In this document: piece by piece, positions 8,370-14,776 of the stretch | Layout: each line of letters begins with the position of its first letter | Numbering within the stretch: position 1 is the stretch's first letter | Assembly: GCA_000435475.1 (NCBI GenBank) | Contig: FR896077.1 | Coordinates: 8,898 to 31,143, forward strand | DNA from: Cryptobacterium sp. CAG:338 | Lineage (GTDB): Bacteria; Actinomycetota; Coriobacteriia; Coriobacteriales; Eggerthellaceae | Length of the DNA stretch: 22,246 bases | Direction of reading: 5' to 3' | Position numbers and translations under genes: made by a program | The notes under the pieces: generated by a model | Told to the model about the DNA's origin: nothing | Database searches by the model: none | What the model saw: only the letters and a program-made list of their open reading frames with translations

Positions 8370-8418
8370 GGCTGGCGTTGTCGTGGGCAGTTATTGTTCG
8401 GGATAATGCCAGCCTTTT
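8370..8418 (+). terminator. Terminator-like hairpin after the opine dehydrogenase gene
   Basis: GGCTGGCGTT (8370-8379) pairs with AATGCCAGCC (8405-8414), ten pairs with one G-U, followed by TTTTGT. The 25-nt loop is long for an intrinsic terminator. The rest of the 196-bp gap to the next gene shows only a weak two-copy repeat (about 8451-8519: GGTCCAAACAGAGAATT against GGTTCAAACAGGGGATT). Confidence 0.6.
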
Positions 8419-8532
8419 GTATAATCCAAAGCATTCACAACGAATGTTCGAGACTGCAGGTCCAAACAGAGAATTAACGAAACTACGGGTTCAAACAGGG
8501 GATTCGTAGGACTATGGAGCAAAGAGGAAACA

Positions 8533-9309
8533 ATGGCAGTTACGTGGGGTAGCGCCTATGGCGCAATAATAAACGAAGAACAACGTCGAGGCGTTTTTGG
8601 GCTTCCGCCTCGTTATACCAGTGGACAAACCTTAGGCATTATTGCAGTCGATCTAGATTATCCGAAAGTTCCAGGCAATGTGGTCAATGCAACAACGTAC
8701 GATTTTCCCGTGCTCTACGAGATGGTTTCGTTTGAAATCGAACAACTTTTTGCAGGTGATCCTGCTATCAAGCAGCAGGTAATTGAAGCTGCAAAAAAGC
8801 TTGAAGCCGAAGGAGTTCGTGCCATTATTGGTGCTTGCGGTTATTTTGCTCACTTTCAAAAAGATGTTGCTGCTGCGGTGGGAGTACCCGTATTTATGTC
8901 GAGCTTATGCCAGCTTGCAACCATTAAAACATGGCTTCCTTGCGATAGAAAAATTGCAGTCTTCGCCGCTGATGGCGCAAGTATTGATGATGAATTTCTG
9001 TCAAACGTCAACACTACTACCGACCAGATTGTCGTGGTAAATGTGGGCGATATGGAAAGTTTTGCTCCTATCCGCTGGGGGAAGGGTCCTCTTAACAATG
9101 GAAAACTTGAGGACGATTTGTGCGCGCTGGCAAAATCAGTATGCGAGAGCGATCCAAAGATCGATGCGATTCTTTTAGAATGTAGCGATTTGCCGCCATA
9201 CGCCGCTGCAATTCAACGCGCAACAGGCTTGCCTGTTTTCGACTTTATTACCCTTGCAAAATGGGTGGAAAGTGCTGTGATGCAACGTCCTTATTACGGA
9301 GCATTTTAA
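8533..9309 (+). CDS. Asp/Glu/hydantoin racemase-family protein
   Basis: A 258-aa cytoplasmic protein of the two-cysteine, cofactor-independent racemase superfamily. The two expected catalytic cysteines are both present: C102 in IIGACGYFAHF and C217 in ILLECSDLPPYA. The order of strands and the closing TGLPVFDFITLAKW segment fit Asp/Glu-racemase-like members. Which amino acid it acts on is not evident; relatives include aspartate and hydantoin racemases and maleate isomerase. SD AGAGG lies 6-7 nt before the ATG. It is the last gene of the metQ-like/opine dehydrogenase group, so a plausible job is interconverting the D or L amino acid released from, or fed into, the dehydrogenase reaction. Confidence 0.8.
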   Translation: MAVTWGSAYGAIINEEQRRGVFGLPPRYTSGQTLGIIAVDLDYPKVPGNVVNATTYDFPVLYEMVSFEIEQLFAGDPAIKQQVIEAAKKLEAEGVRAIIGACGYFAHFQKDVAAAVGVPVFMSSLCQLATIKTWLPCDRKIAVFAADGASIDDEFLSNVNTTTDQIVVVNVGDMESFAPIRWGKGPLNNGKLEDDLCALAKSVCESDPKIDAILLECSDLPPYAAAIQRATGLPVFDFITLAKWVESAVMQRPYYGAF

Positions 9310-9602
9310 AGCAAGAAATATACTGGCATCACTCAATCGCTTGAACCTCTGCCTAATTATGGAGTGCCTTAAAGTAGGAGACGCACCTAAAGCACCTATG
9401 GTGCATGGAATTCATCTTTAAGTTTGCTGAGTTTTTGTTTAGGCCTTTCTCGGGTTTGCTATGGTTGGGCAGAGCTTGTTTAAGACTCTATGGGTTTTGT
9501 TATGGCGTGCCAGGATCCGCCTAAGACTTGGTGGGTTTCGTTGTGGTCTAACAGGTTCTGCCTCGGACTTTGTGGGATTTGTTGTGGTGTGTCAGGGTTT
9601 GT
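9310..9602. repeat. Convergent gap filled by a 41-bp tandem repeat (4.5 copies)
   Basis: Full copies lie at 9438-9478, 9479-9519, 9520-9560 and 9561-9601, with a half copy at 9602-9623 that runs into the marR-like gene. All are exactly 41 bp with only substitutions. Each begins TTTAAGACT or CCTAAGACT, has GGTGGGTTT near the middle and ends in a T/G-rich segment. A truncated copy may precede them at about 9417-9437. The final half copy supplies the stop codon and last residues of the MarR protein. A small GCACC-TAT-GGTGC hairpin at 9392-9404 is the only terminator-like structure. Confidence 0.8.
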
Positions 9603-10073
9603 TTAAGATCTGGTGGGTTTTGGCAAAACATACTTGATGCCTGTTTTTTGCGACAGCCTGGTAATAGTAGAAGCCGCCTGAATAAGTTCGTCTATTTCTC
9701 CATCCGTCAAACCGTCAAGGTTAGACTGTAGCGTCATATTTAAGTCACGCATATGGTCATCTAACATGAGAACTGCGGTATCGGTAAGATGTACGATAAC
9801 CATACGGCGATTTTCTTCGTTGCGCTCAGAAGCGATGAGCCCTTTTTCACGAAGACCATGAATGGCACGGGTTGCCTGTTCGGGGGCAATATATACCTTT
9901 GCGCTTAAAGTGGACATATTCATAGGGCCATCCGAATACAGAGCCATAAGTATATCCATCTGGGTTTTAGTAACAGAAACGGGAAGCGGGGCTGACAGAA
10001 CAGTCCTCTTGAATAATTCGTTGAAAAAAAATGATGCCTGAATAAGAGATTGTGCATCGGTGTTGCTAATCAT
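9603..10073 (-). CDS. MarR-family transcriptional regulator
   Basis: A winged-helix repressor of about 156 aa, most likely controlling the divergent exporter gene. The core is MarR-like: a helix SLIQASFFFNELFKRT, then the winged HTH TKTQMDILMALYSDGPMNMSTLSAKVYIAPEQATRAIHGLREKGL in outline, and the wing ASERNEENRRMVIVHLTD. The start is uncertain. The ATG at 10073 has AGGAA 7 nt upstream. The frame stays open to an ATG at 10133 and a TTG at 10169, but these lack an SD, and a perfect TATAAT (10137-10132) overlaps the 10133 ATG, which favours the shorter form. The C-terminal KPTRS and stop come from the last unit of the 41-bp repeat. The operator at 10215-10237 lies between this gene and the exporter. 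Confidence 0.85.
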   Translation of the reverse strand: MISNTDAQSLIQASFFFNELFKRTVLSAPLPVSVTKTQMDILMALYSDGPMNMSTLSAKVYIAPEQATRAIHGLREKGLIASERNEENRRMVIVHLTDTAVLMLDDHMRDLNMTLQSNLDGLTDGEIDELIQAASTITRLSQKTGIKYVLPKPTRS

Positions 10074-10204
10074 AGGTGCGTTCCTGTCCGCGGAGGATAT
10101 CTTCGCTCGCTTTTTCTCTTGTTGCTTTTTCATTATAGAGACTACGACCCAAAATTTACGTGCGTTCAATTCATGTTTTGTTTTCCTTCTTTTACTTACT
10201 ATTA

Positions 10205-10249
10205 CTTGACTTTAATCAAGTGTTCCATACACTTGATAATCGTCAACTT
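10205..10249. promoter_or_regulatory. Palindromic operator for the MarR-type repressor
   Basis: ATCAAGTGT (10215-10223) and ACACTTGAT (10229-10237) form a perfect 9-bp inverted repeat with a 5-bp spacer, the usual size for a MarR site. Flanking half sites repeat the core: CTTGA at 10205-10209 is inverted against TCAAG at 10216-10220, and GTCAA follows at 10242-10246. GATAAT (10235-10240) may be the -10 of the exporter promoter, so bound repressor would cover RNA polymerase contacts. Confidence 0.7.
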
Positions 10250-10309
10250 TTAATAGGGGTACGAGCGATTGACGTATCTCATCAAGGCAATCACAAAAAA
10301 GTAAAGGTA

Positions 10310-12235
10310 ATGAAAGCGAGAAAAATGACTCCCCTAGGCTTATCAAACGAACAAAGAAATATGGTAGCGGTGCTTCTTTGTGGTGCAGTGCTGGTAGTGT
10401 TGAATCAAACACTTCTTTCTCCAGCGCTTCCTTCCATCATGCAGCATTTGCAGGTAGATGCCACGACGGTGCAGTGGTTAACTTCTGCTTATGCCTTAGT
10501 TGAAGCGGTGGTAATACCTCTTGCTGCGTGGTTTATGGGTCGCTTTAGTACACGTGTTTTATTTATGGGCGGCATGGCACTTTTTGGCGCAGGTAGTTTA
10601 GTTGCTGCGCTTGCTCCTTTTTTCGCCATTCTCTTGGTTGGCCGCATTATGCAGGCAATGGCGACGGGCGTCATGATGGTAATGGTAATGTCGCTTATCC
10701 TTCTTACGTTTCCTCGTGAAAGCCGCGGAAAAGCGATGGGCTTGGTGAGCTTGGTTATTGGCTTTGCTCCTGCGATAGGACCTACGCTTGGTGGACTGCT
10801 TGTTGACGTGGTTGGTTGGCGTGCGCTGTTCTGTATCGTCGTGGCGTTTTCGGTGCTTATTATTTTGTTTGCTGCTCGTGCGCTCAAGAATCGTGAAGGA
10901 TTTCCTCGTACCTCAGCTGATGCACCCTCGATCATTTTTTCATCAATCGGTCTTGCGGCACTTCTTTACGGATTGTCCTCGTTTGCTTCCTCTGACCATG
11001 TTGAAGTATGCGTAGCTCTTATGGTGGCGGGCTTGATATTTGTAGGACTATTTGTATGGCGGCAATTTAAGATAGATGAACCAATGCTCCGTCTTGAGGT
11101 TTTGTATAGCCGTCGCTATCGCATGGCGTTTATCGTGTGTGCTTTGCTTCAGGCAATTCTTATTGGCTTGAGCGTAATAATGCCTCTGTATATTCAGAAC
11201 GTGTTGGGTTATTCGGCAACTATCAGCGGTTTGGCTACGTTACCAGGTGCTCTACTTGGGGCGATTGCCGGTTTAGTTGGAGGCAGAATCTTTGACCAGC
11301 ATGGAGTTCGTGGTGTTGCGTTAGGTGGCGTTGCGGCACTTTGCATTGGTTGTATCGGTATGTACTTCTACGCGATTGATAGTTCAATGGTATTAGTAGT
11401 TGCTGCAAATATGGTTACCTGTGGGGCGCTCCAGATTTTGTTCACTCCTATTAATACGTGGGGCGTCAATTCTTTGAATAATGAATTAGTGCAACACGCA
11501 ACTGCAACAACCAACACGGTCAACCAAGTGGGCGCTTCTTTGGGTACGGCACTTATTATGTCTTTTAGTGCATTGGGTACTTCAATGGCACCTCAAGGAA
11601 GTGAGCTTGAACGAATATTCTATGGCTATCATTGGTCGTTTACGTCAGTGCTGGTACTTGGAGTTATCGCACTTCTTTTAGTGGTGTTCTTCATTCGTAA
11701 TATGAAGTCCGACAAAGTGGCTGCAGCAGCCAAAAGCGAACCTCAAGCAAAGGAGGAGATTGGCGTGTATCAAACAGTAGGAGAAGTTATGGATACTAAT
11801 CCCGTTGTTGTTCCTCTTGATGCGCCAATGAGCACGGCAGCAAAGATTTTGGCGGGCGCAGATGCTAGTGGAGCGGTTATTGTTGATAAGCAAGGAACGG
11901 CTCGTGGTTTCATTTCTAACAGTGACATTCTCCGCTTCTTTGCTGATGAGTCTCGCCTGGTAACGGGTATGGCGGGATTTGTGGTATTGCGTGAGCTTGA
12001 TAATGAAGATGTACGCAAGCAAATTGTTCGCATGAAAGACATTCAGGTTGTCGATGTTGCTACCAAAAAAGTTATCGGTGTATCGCCCGATACTACGTTG
12101 GGTGAGGCATGTAAATTGCTGGCAGAAAAGCGCTTAAAAGTATTGCCTGTGCTTGATGGCGACAAACTCGTGGGTGTTGTTCATCGAAGCAATCTGGTTC
12201 GTCTTATTGCTGAGGTACTGGAGGAAGATAAATAA
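10310..12235 (+). CDS. DHA2-type MFS exporter fused to a C-terminal CBS-domain pair
   Basis: A protein of about 641 aa. Residues about 15-465 are a drug/proton antiporter of the EmrB/QacA (DHA2, 14-helix) type, with WLTSAYALVEAV, the RIMQA segment and the antiporter motif IGFAPAIGPTLGG. From about residue 487 the sequence turns into two CBS domains: VGEVMDTNPVVVPLDAPMS...GFISNSDILRFF, then MKDIQVVDVATKKVIGVSPD...LVGVVHRSNLVRLIAE. CBS pairs usually bind adenosine nucleotides and gate enzymes, channels or transporters. No frameshift or internal stop separates the parts. The ATG at 10310 has AAAGG very close (2 nt), so the ATG at 10325 is an alternative. The frame extends upstream to 10160, but that part overlaps the operator. 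Probably repressed by the divergent MarR protein. Substrate unknown. Confidence 0.85.
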   Translation: MKARKMTPLGLSNEQRNMVAVLLCGAVLVVLNQTLLSPALPSIMQHLQVDATTVQWLTSAYALVEAVVIPLAAWFMGRFSTRVLFMGGMALFGAGSLVAALAPFFAILLVGRIMQAMATGVMMVMVMSLILLTFPRESRGKAMGLVSLVIGFAPAIGPTLGGLLVDVVGWRALFCIVVAFSVLIILFAARALKNREGFPRTSADAPSIIFSSIGLAALLYGLSSFASSDHVEVCVALMVAGLIFVGLFVWRQFKIDEPMLRLEVLYSRRYRMAFIVCALLQAILIGLSVIMPLYIQNVLGYSATISGLATLPGALLGAIAGLVGGRIFDQHGVRGVALGGVAALCIGCIGMYFYAIDSSMVLVVAANMVTCGALQILFTPINTWGVNSLNNELVQHATATTNTVNQVGASLGTALIMSFSALGTSMAPQGSELERIFYGYHWSFTSVLVLGVIALLLVVFFIRNMKSDKVAAAAKSEPQAKEEIGVYQTVGEVMDTNPVVVPLDAPMSTAAKILAGADASGAVIVDKQGTARGFISNSDILRFFADESRLVTGMAGFVVLRELDNEDVRKQIVRMKDIQVVDVATKKVIGVSPDTTLGEACKLLAEKRLKVLPVLDGDKLVGVVHRSNLVRLIAEVLEEDK

Positions 12236-12270
12236 AGATAAGCTGTTAATCTGAGGTAAGCTATAGGGAG

Positions 12271-12400
12271 GCGCTAACAAAGTTCTTAGTAGAGTTGTTA
12301 GTGGAGCGCTTAGTAGAGCTTTTAATGGAAAGCTAATAAATGCACCAACAACGTAGCTAATGAAGCTGTCAATCAAGACGCTAATAAGCTACTAACAAAG
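12271..12400. repeat. 12-bp degenerate tandem repeat, about eleven copies
   Basis: It begins 36 bp after the exporter stop codon. Units include GCGCTAACAAAG (12271), TTCTTAGTAGAG (12283), CGCTTAGTAGAG (12307), TAGCTAATGAAG (12354) and CTACTAACAAAG (12389); two units are 11 bp. The pattern is roughly NNCTWAYARAG. This is the only intergenic repeat in the window with a multiple-of-three unit, but stops interrupt both strands in most frames and no SD precedes it. The rest of the 193-bp gap holds the Nudix gene's SD (GAGGAAGGAAG). Confidence 0.7.
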
Positions 12401-12428
12401 TCGCGCGTAGCAGAGGAAGGAAGAGCCG

Positions 12429-13142
12429 ATGGCTCTGTATCAAGATATCGCTTCGTATCATCCCTTCAATGAGCAAGAGGCGGCTGATAGACACGTCATG
12501 CTGCGCGCGCTTAAATCAAATCGCTTTTGTTTCGATAGAAAGTCACAAGCTCATTTCACGTGTTCTGCATGGGTAGTAAATCCTGAAAAGACACAAACCA
12601 TCATGGTGTTTCACAACATCTATAACTCATGGAGCTGGATTGGTGGGCATGCAGATGGATGTAGCGATTTAGCTGCAATAGCTTTGCGTGAACTTCGAGA
12701 GGAAACAGGAGTGGAACATGCTCGCATTGTTTCTCCTTGGGAATGTGTGGATAGGTCAAGTCGAAGGCTAAATGCCGACCAAAAGGCAAAAGCAAGCGCA
12801 AATGAAATCTCAAATGAAACAGCGAGCGCAAACAAAATCCCCAATGAAGTAGTGAATGCAACCGCACCATCTCCTACAAGCCCTCTTTTCTCTCTTGAGG
12901 TGTTAACGGTCGATGGACATGAAAAGAATAATCGCTATATAAGTTCACATTTGCATCTCAATGTCACATATCTTGTAGAAGTTGATCCTTCTGAAGCGCT
13001 CAGAATAAAACCCGATGAAAACAGCGGAGTTAAATGGGTTTCTTTAGATCAGGTTCTGAATATGTCAGATGAGCCTTGGATCCGTGAGCACATTTATGCC
13101 AAATTACTTGCGAAATTGAATCTGCTTAAACAGTTGGTGTGA
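12429..13142 (+). CDS. Nudix hydrolase
   Basis: A 237-aa cytoplasmic hydrolase expected to cleave a nucleoside-diphosphate-linked compound. The Nudix box is GHADGCSDLAAIALRELREE followed by TGV. It matches G-x5-E-x7-REUxEExGU except that Ser replaces the first Glu; the catalytic REL-REETGV half is complete. The GGHADG variant is seen in a recognised subgroup. A loop after the box (residues about 122-146) holds an in-frame tandem repeat (ASANEISNET, ASANKIPNEV) not expected in the fold, after which the last strands (HLHLNVTYLVEV) resume. SD GGAAGG precedes the ATG. The 17-bp tandem repeat begins inside its stop codon. Substrate cannot be predicted. Confidence 0.83.
   Translation: MALYQDIASYHPFNEQEAADRHVMLRALKSNRFCFDRKSQAHFTCSAWVVNPEKTQTIMVFHNIYNSWSWIGGHADGCSDLAAIALRELREETGVEHARIVSPWECVDRSSRRLNADQKAKASANEISNETASANKIPNEVVNATAPSPTSPLFSLEVLTVDGHEKNNRYISSHLHLNVTYLVEVDPSEALRIKPDENSGVKWVSLDQVLNMSDEPWIREHIYAKLLAKLNLLKQLV
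12792..12866 (+). repeat. In-frame 30-bp repeat inserted in the Nudix gene (2.5 copies)
   Basis: 12792-12821 and 12822-12851 encode ASANEISNET and ASANKIPNEV, with a half unit VNATA to 12866. It lies in a loop after the Nudix box, so it adds a flexible Asn/Ala/Ser-rich insert without touching catalytic residues. Confidence 0.75.
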
Positions 13143-13283
13143 GAAAGATCTCATACGAGAAAAGCCTCAATATGAGAACGACCTCGATATAGGAAGGACC
13201 TCAATACGAGGACGCCTCGATATGAGAAAGTTCTCGATATGCGAAGTGTCTCAATATAAGAAAGATTTCGATATGAGAAAGAC
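13141..13283. repeat. 17-bp tandem repeat, eight and a half copies
   Basis: Consensus GAGAAAGACCTCGATAT. Units start at 13141, 13157, 13174, 13191, 13208, 13224, 13241, 13258 and 13275 (partial). Six of the eight full units are exactly 17 bp and two are 16 bp. The first unit begins with the GA of the Nudix stop codon, and the array ends about 65 bp before the hicAB operator. Units are contiguous with no spacers, so it is not a CRISPR array. A 17-bp unit cannot encode a repeat protein. Confidence 0.85.
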
Positions 13284-13348
13284 GGTTTCTTTATACGAGA
13301 TTTCTGACAGATTTGCCCGCTAGAGTAAAAGAAGCAAGGAATTAAATT

Positions 13349-13398
13349 ATTAGCAAATGCTAATGAATATTGAAATAAATCTTAGCATTTACTAATAT
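13349..13398 (+). promoter_or_regulatory. hicAB promoter interleaved with two operators
   Basis: TTGAAA (13370-13375) and TAATAT (13393-13398) are separated by exactly 17 bp, a good sigma-70-type promoter. Operator 1 is a perfect palindrome, ATTAGCA-AA-TGCTAAT (13349-13364), just upstream of the -35. Operator 2 is the near-palindrome TTAGCATTTACTAA (13382-13395), between -35 and -10. Their centres are 32 bp apart, about three helical turns, as expected for cooperative binding by the antitoxin. The predicted 5' leader is only about 14 nt. Confidence 0.75.
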
Positions 13399-13418
13399 TT
13401 AAAAATGAAGGAGCCTTT

Positions 13419-13592
13419 ATGACTAAAAGGCGAGATTTAGTGCTGCTTCTTACGAAAAATGGTTTCTGGTCGGTTGGTGGTACTAGGCACGAGAAGTTCA
13501 CCAATGGGAAAGTAACCGTTTTGGTAAAACGTCATCGAGAGATCGAAGATATAGTTGCGCAGAAAATACTACGACAAGCAGGCTTACGCTAA
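13419..13592 (+). CDS. hicA: HicA-family mRNA interferase toxin
   Basis: A 57-aa toxin of the HicA family, a double-stranded-RNA-binding-like fold that cuts mRNA and stops growth when not bound by HicB. The family hallmarks are visible: KNGFWSVGGTRHEKF, with the catalytic His at residue 24, then KVTVLVKRHREI and the closing KILRQAGLR. The ATG at 13419 has AAGGAG 6 nt upstream. It is the first gene of a two-gene operon, with hicB starting 16 nt after its stop. The small size and order (toxin first) are typical of hicAB loci. The toxin looks intact and probably active. Confidence 0.92.
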   Translation: MTKRRDLVLLLTKNGFWSVGGTRHEKFTNGKVTVLVKRHREIEDIVAQKILRQAGLR

Positions 13593-13608
13593 AGCGGAGG
13601 GATAGGCA

Positions 13609-14076
13609 ATGATCTATATTCGAGAATTCGAGTTTTATCTTAGCGAAAGCGGACAAATTATCGCTGAACCATGCGACATGGAGGGCGGAACGTTTGGTTC
13701 TGATTTACGTGACGCAGTAGAGTCTGCAAGTGATTGGCTCTACGAAACTGTGCTGGATAATTTGGCTAACCATAAGGTACCTGAAGGCGGCAAGTTAAAT
13801 CATTCTCCGAAGCATGGAGGACGCATTATCGCGGTTTCGGTAAAGTGCGATCTGTCTCATGCAGATGCGGTGACCGCAGCGGATGCCGCACGAATGTTGA
13901 AGGTTAGTTCAGCTCGGGTGGCGCAAATGTGTTTAAACGGAAAATTAACTTCCTGGAAAGAGGGAACTAAGCGTATGGTCCTGAGAAGTTCTATCGAGGC
14001 ACGACTTGAAGAATGCCCTAAAGCAGGAAGACCAAGAAAGCCACAACGACAGTCTAAAAAAGCGTTAGAGGTTTAA
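13609..14076 (+). CDS. hicB: HicB-family antitoxin with an excisionase-like HTH domain
   Basis: A 155-aa antitoxin. Residues about 1-80 resemble the HicB domain with partial RNase-H fold: strands YIREFEFYLSESGQIIAEP, then GGTFGSDLRDAVESASDWL and strand GRIIAVSVKC. Residues about 88-135 form an HTH (TAADAARMLKVSSARVAQMC...GTKRMVLRSSIEARL) of the excisionase/MerR-like winged type. HicB proteins more often carry a ribbon-helix-helix or XRE-type HTH, so this end is unusual. The C terminus is basic (RPRKPQRQSKK). SD GGAGG lies about 9 nt before the ATG. It should neutralise HicA and bind the two TTAGCA palindromes upstream of hicA. Confidence 0.85.
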   Translation: MIYIREFEFYLSESGQIIAEPCDMEGGTFGSDLRDAVESASDWLYETVLDNLANHKVPEGGKLNHSPKHGGRIIAVSVKCDLSHADAVTAADAARMLKVSSARVAQMCLNGKLTSWKEGTKRMVLRSSIEARLEECPKAGRPRKPQRQSKKALEV

Positions 14077-14106
14077 AGCGTCGAGCTCTATGATCGTACG
14101 CTTTTT
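14075..14106 (+). terminator. Intrinsic terminator of hicAB
   Basis: AAAGCGT (14075-14081) pairs with ACGCTTT (14098-14104), and the T run continues to 14106. The 5' arm starts in the hicB stop codon. The loop and 3' arm contain the end of the convergent permease gene (stop at 14088-14090), so the two genes share this structure. Confidence 0.7.
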
Positions 14107-14774
14107 ATTAAAACTAAAAGCGCAATAATGCAGTATATAAATGCTATTCCGCAGGTGAGCACTGGAGAAATTGTTGAAGCCATATTCCCAAAAACAAAGA
14201 GATCTATAAGTTCTGGCGCTGCTCCAGTAGGAAGCATCCAGGGTGATACTTCAATCAGCGCATCCAGGGTGGCGGTGATACTGCCGCAGAATAATATAGG
14301 AGCTCCCCAAGAAGATGCACGTTGTTGGTCGCTGAGTTGCATGCCAAGCGCAACAGAAATAAACGCGACGGGAATAGTGGTAAAAAGCAAAAGAAGAGCG
14401 GTTTCGCCTGCACGCCCTAGATCTCGTGTTATTCCAAACGCACAGATGAAAGAGACCAGTTCGCAAACGATAATGCATCCAATTACTTTTCCAGCAGCAA
14501 TGGTTGCGCGACTGGTGCCAGATAAAAGAAGCGTTTGTTCAGTTCCTCGTTCACGTTCTTCTGCCAAGATGCATACGGTCCCAATTCCGCCAATGCTGCA
14601 CACGGCAAGCTGACAGAGAAATGGCACTGAAAACCATTCGAAGAAGTGAAAAAAGTCAGTGAACAATAGTGCAAAAAAAAGAAGCACGAAAATAGTAGCA
14701 GCCATAGAAGGGTTTGCTGCAAGCGAACGCACTTCATGAAGAGCGAGAGCAACTACCTTGCGAAGATTATCCAT
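14088..14774 (-). CDS. ABC-2-type permease, partner of the LytTR fusion protein
   Basis: A 228-aa membrane protein with about six hydrophobic spans, of the ABC-2 exporter permease type. The cytoplasmic segment EERERGTEQTLLLSGTSRATIAAGKVIG is the coupling region, and it aligns with EEKEKHTLRTLMLANVSAGQIIVSRAL in the plus-strand permease (17097), so the two are paralogues. It starts 2 nt after the stop of the LytTR gene and is surely co-transcribed. The only ATPase encoded with it is the degenerate one fused to LytTR, so it may work with the intact ATPase at 16231 or have lost transport and act in sensing. The substrate is unknown. Confidence 0.8.
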   Translation of the reverse strand: MDNLRKVVALALHEVRSLAANPSMAATIFVLLFFALLFTDFFHFFEWFSVPFLCQLAVCSIGGIGTVCILAEERERGTEQTLLLSGTSRATIAAGKVIGCIIVCELVSFICAFGITRDLGRAGETALLLLFTTIPVAFISVALGMQLSDQQRASSWGAPILFCGSITATLDALIEVSPWMLPTGAAPELIDLFVFGNMASTISPVLTCGIAFIYCIIALLVLIKSVRS

Positions 14775-14776
14775 GG

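Noticed and set aside
8451..8519. Tandem repeat before the racemase gene
   Set aside because: Only two similar copies of uneven length (about 28-31 bp), too weak to list as an array of its own.
12134..12376. 80-aa minus-strand frame with a hydrophobic four-residue period
   Set aside because: The period comes from the 12-bp tandem repeat, and the frame runs antisense into the exporter gene.
13141..13283. Possible CRISPR array
   Set aside because: Units are 16-17 bp and contiguous with no unique spacers, and no cas genes are present.
14251..14752. Frames inside the minus-strand permease region on both strands
   Set aside because: Shadows of the permease gene, which has a clear family, tight spacing to the LytTR gene and a paralogue nearby.
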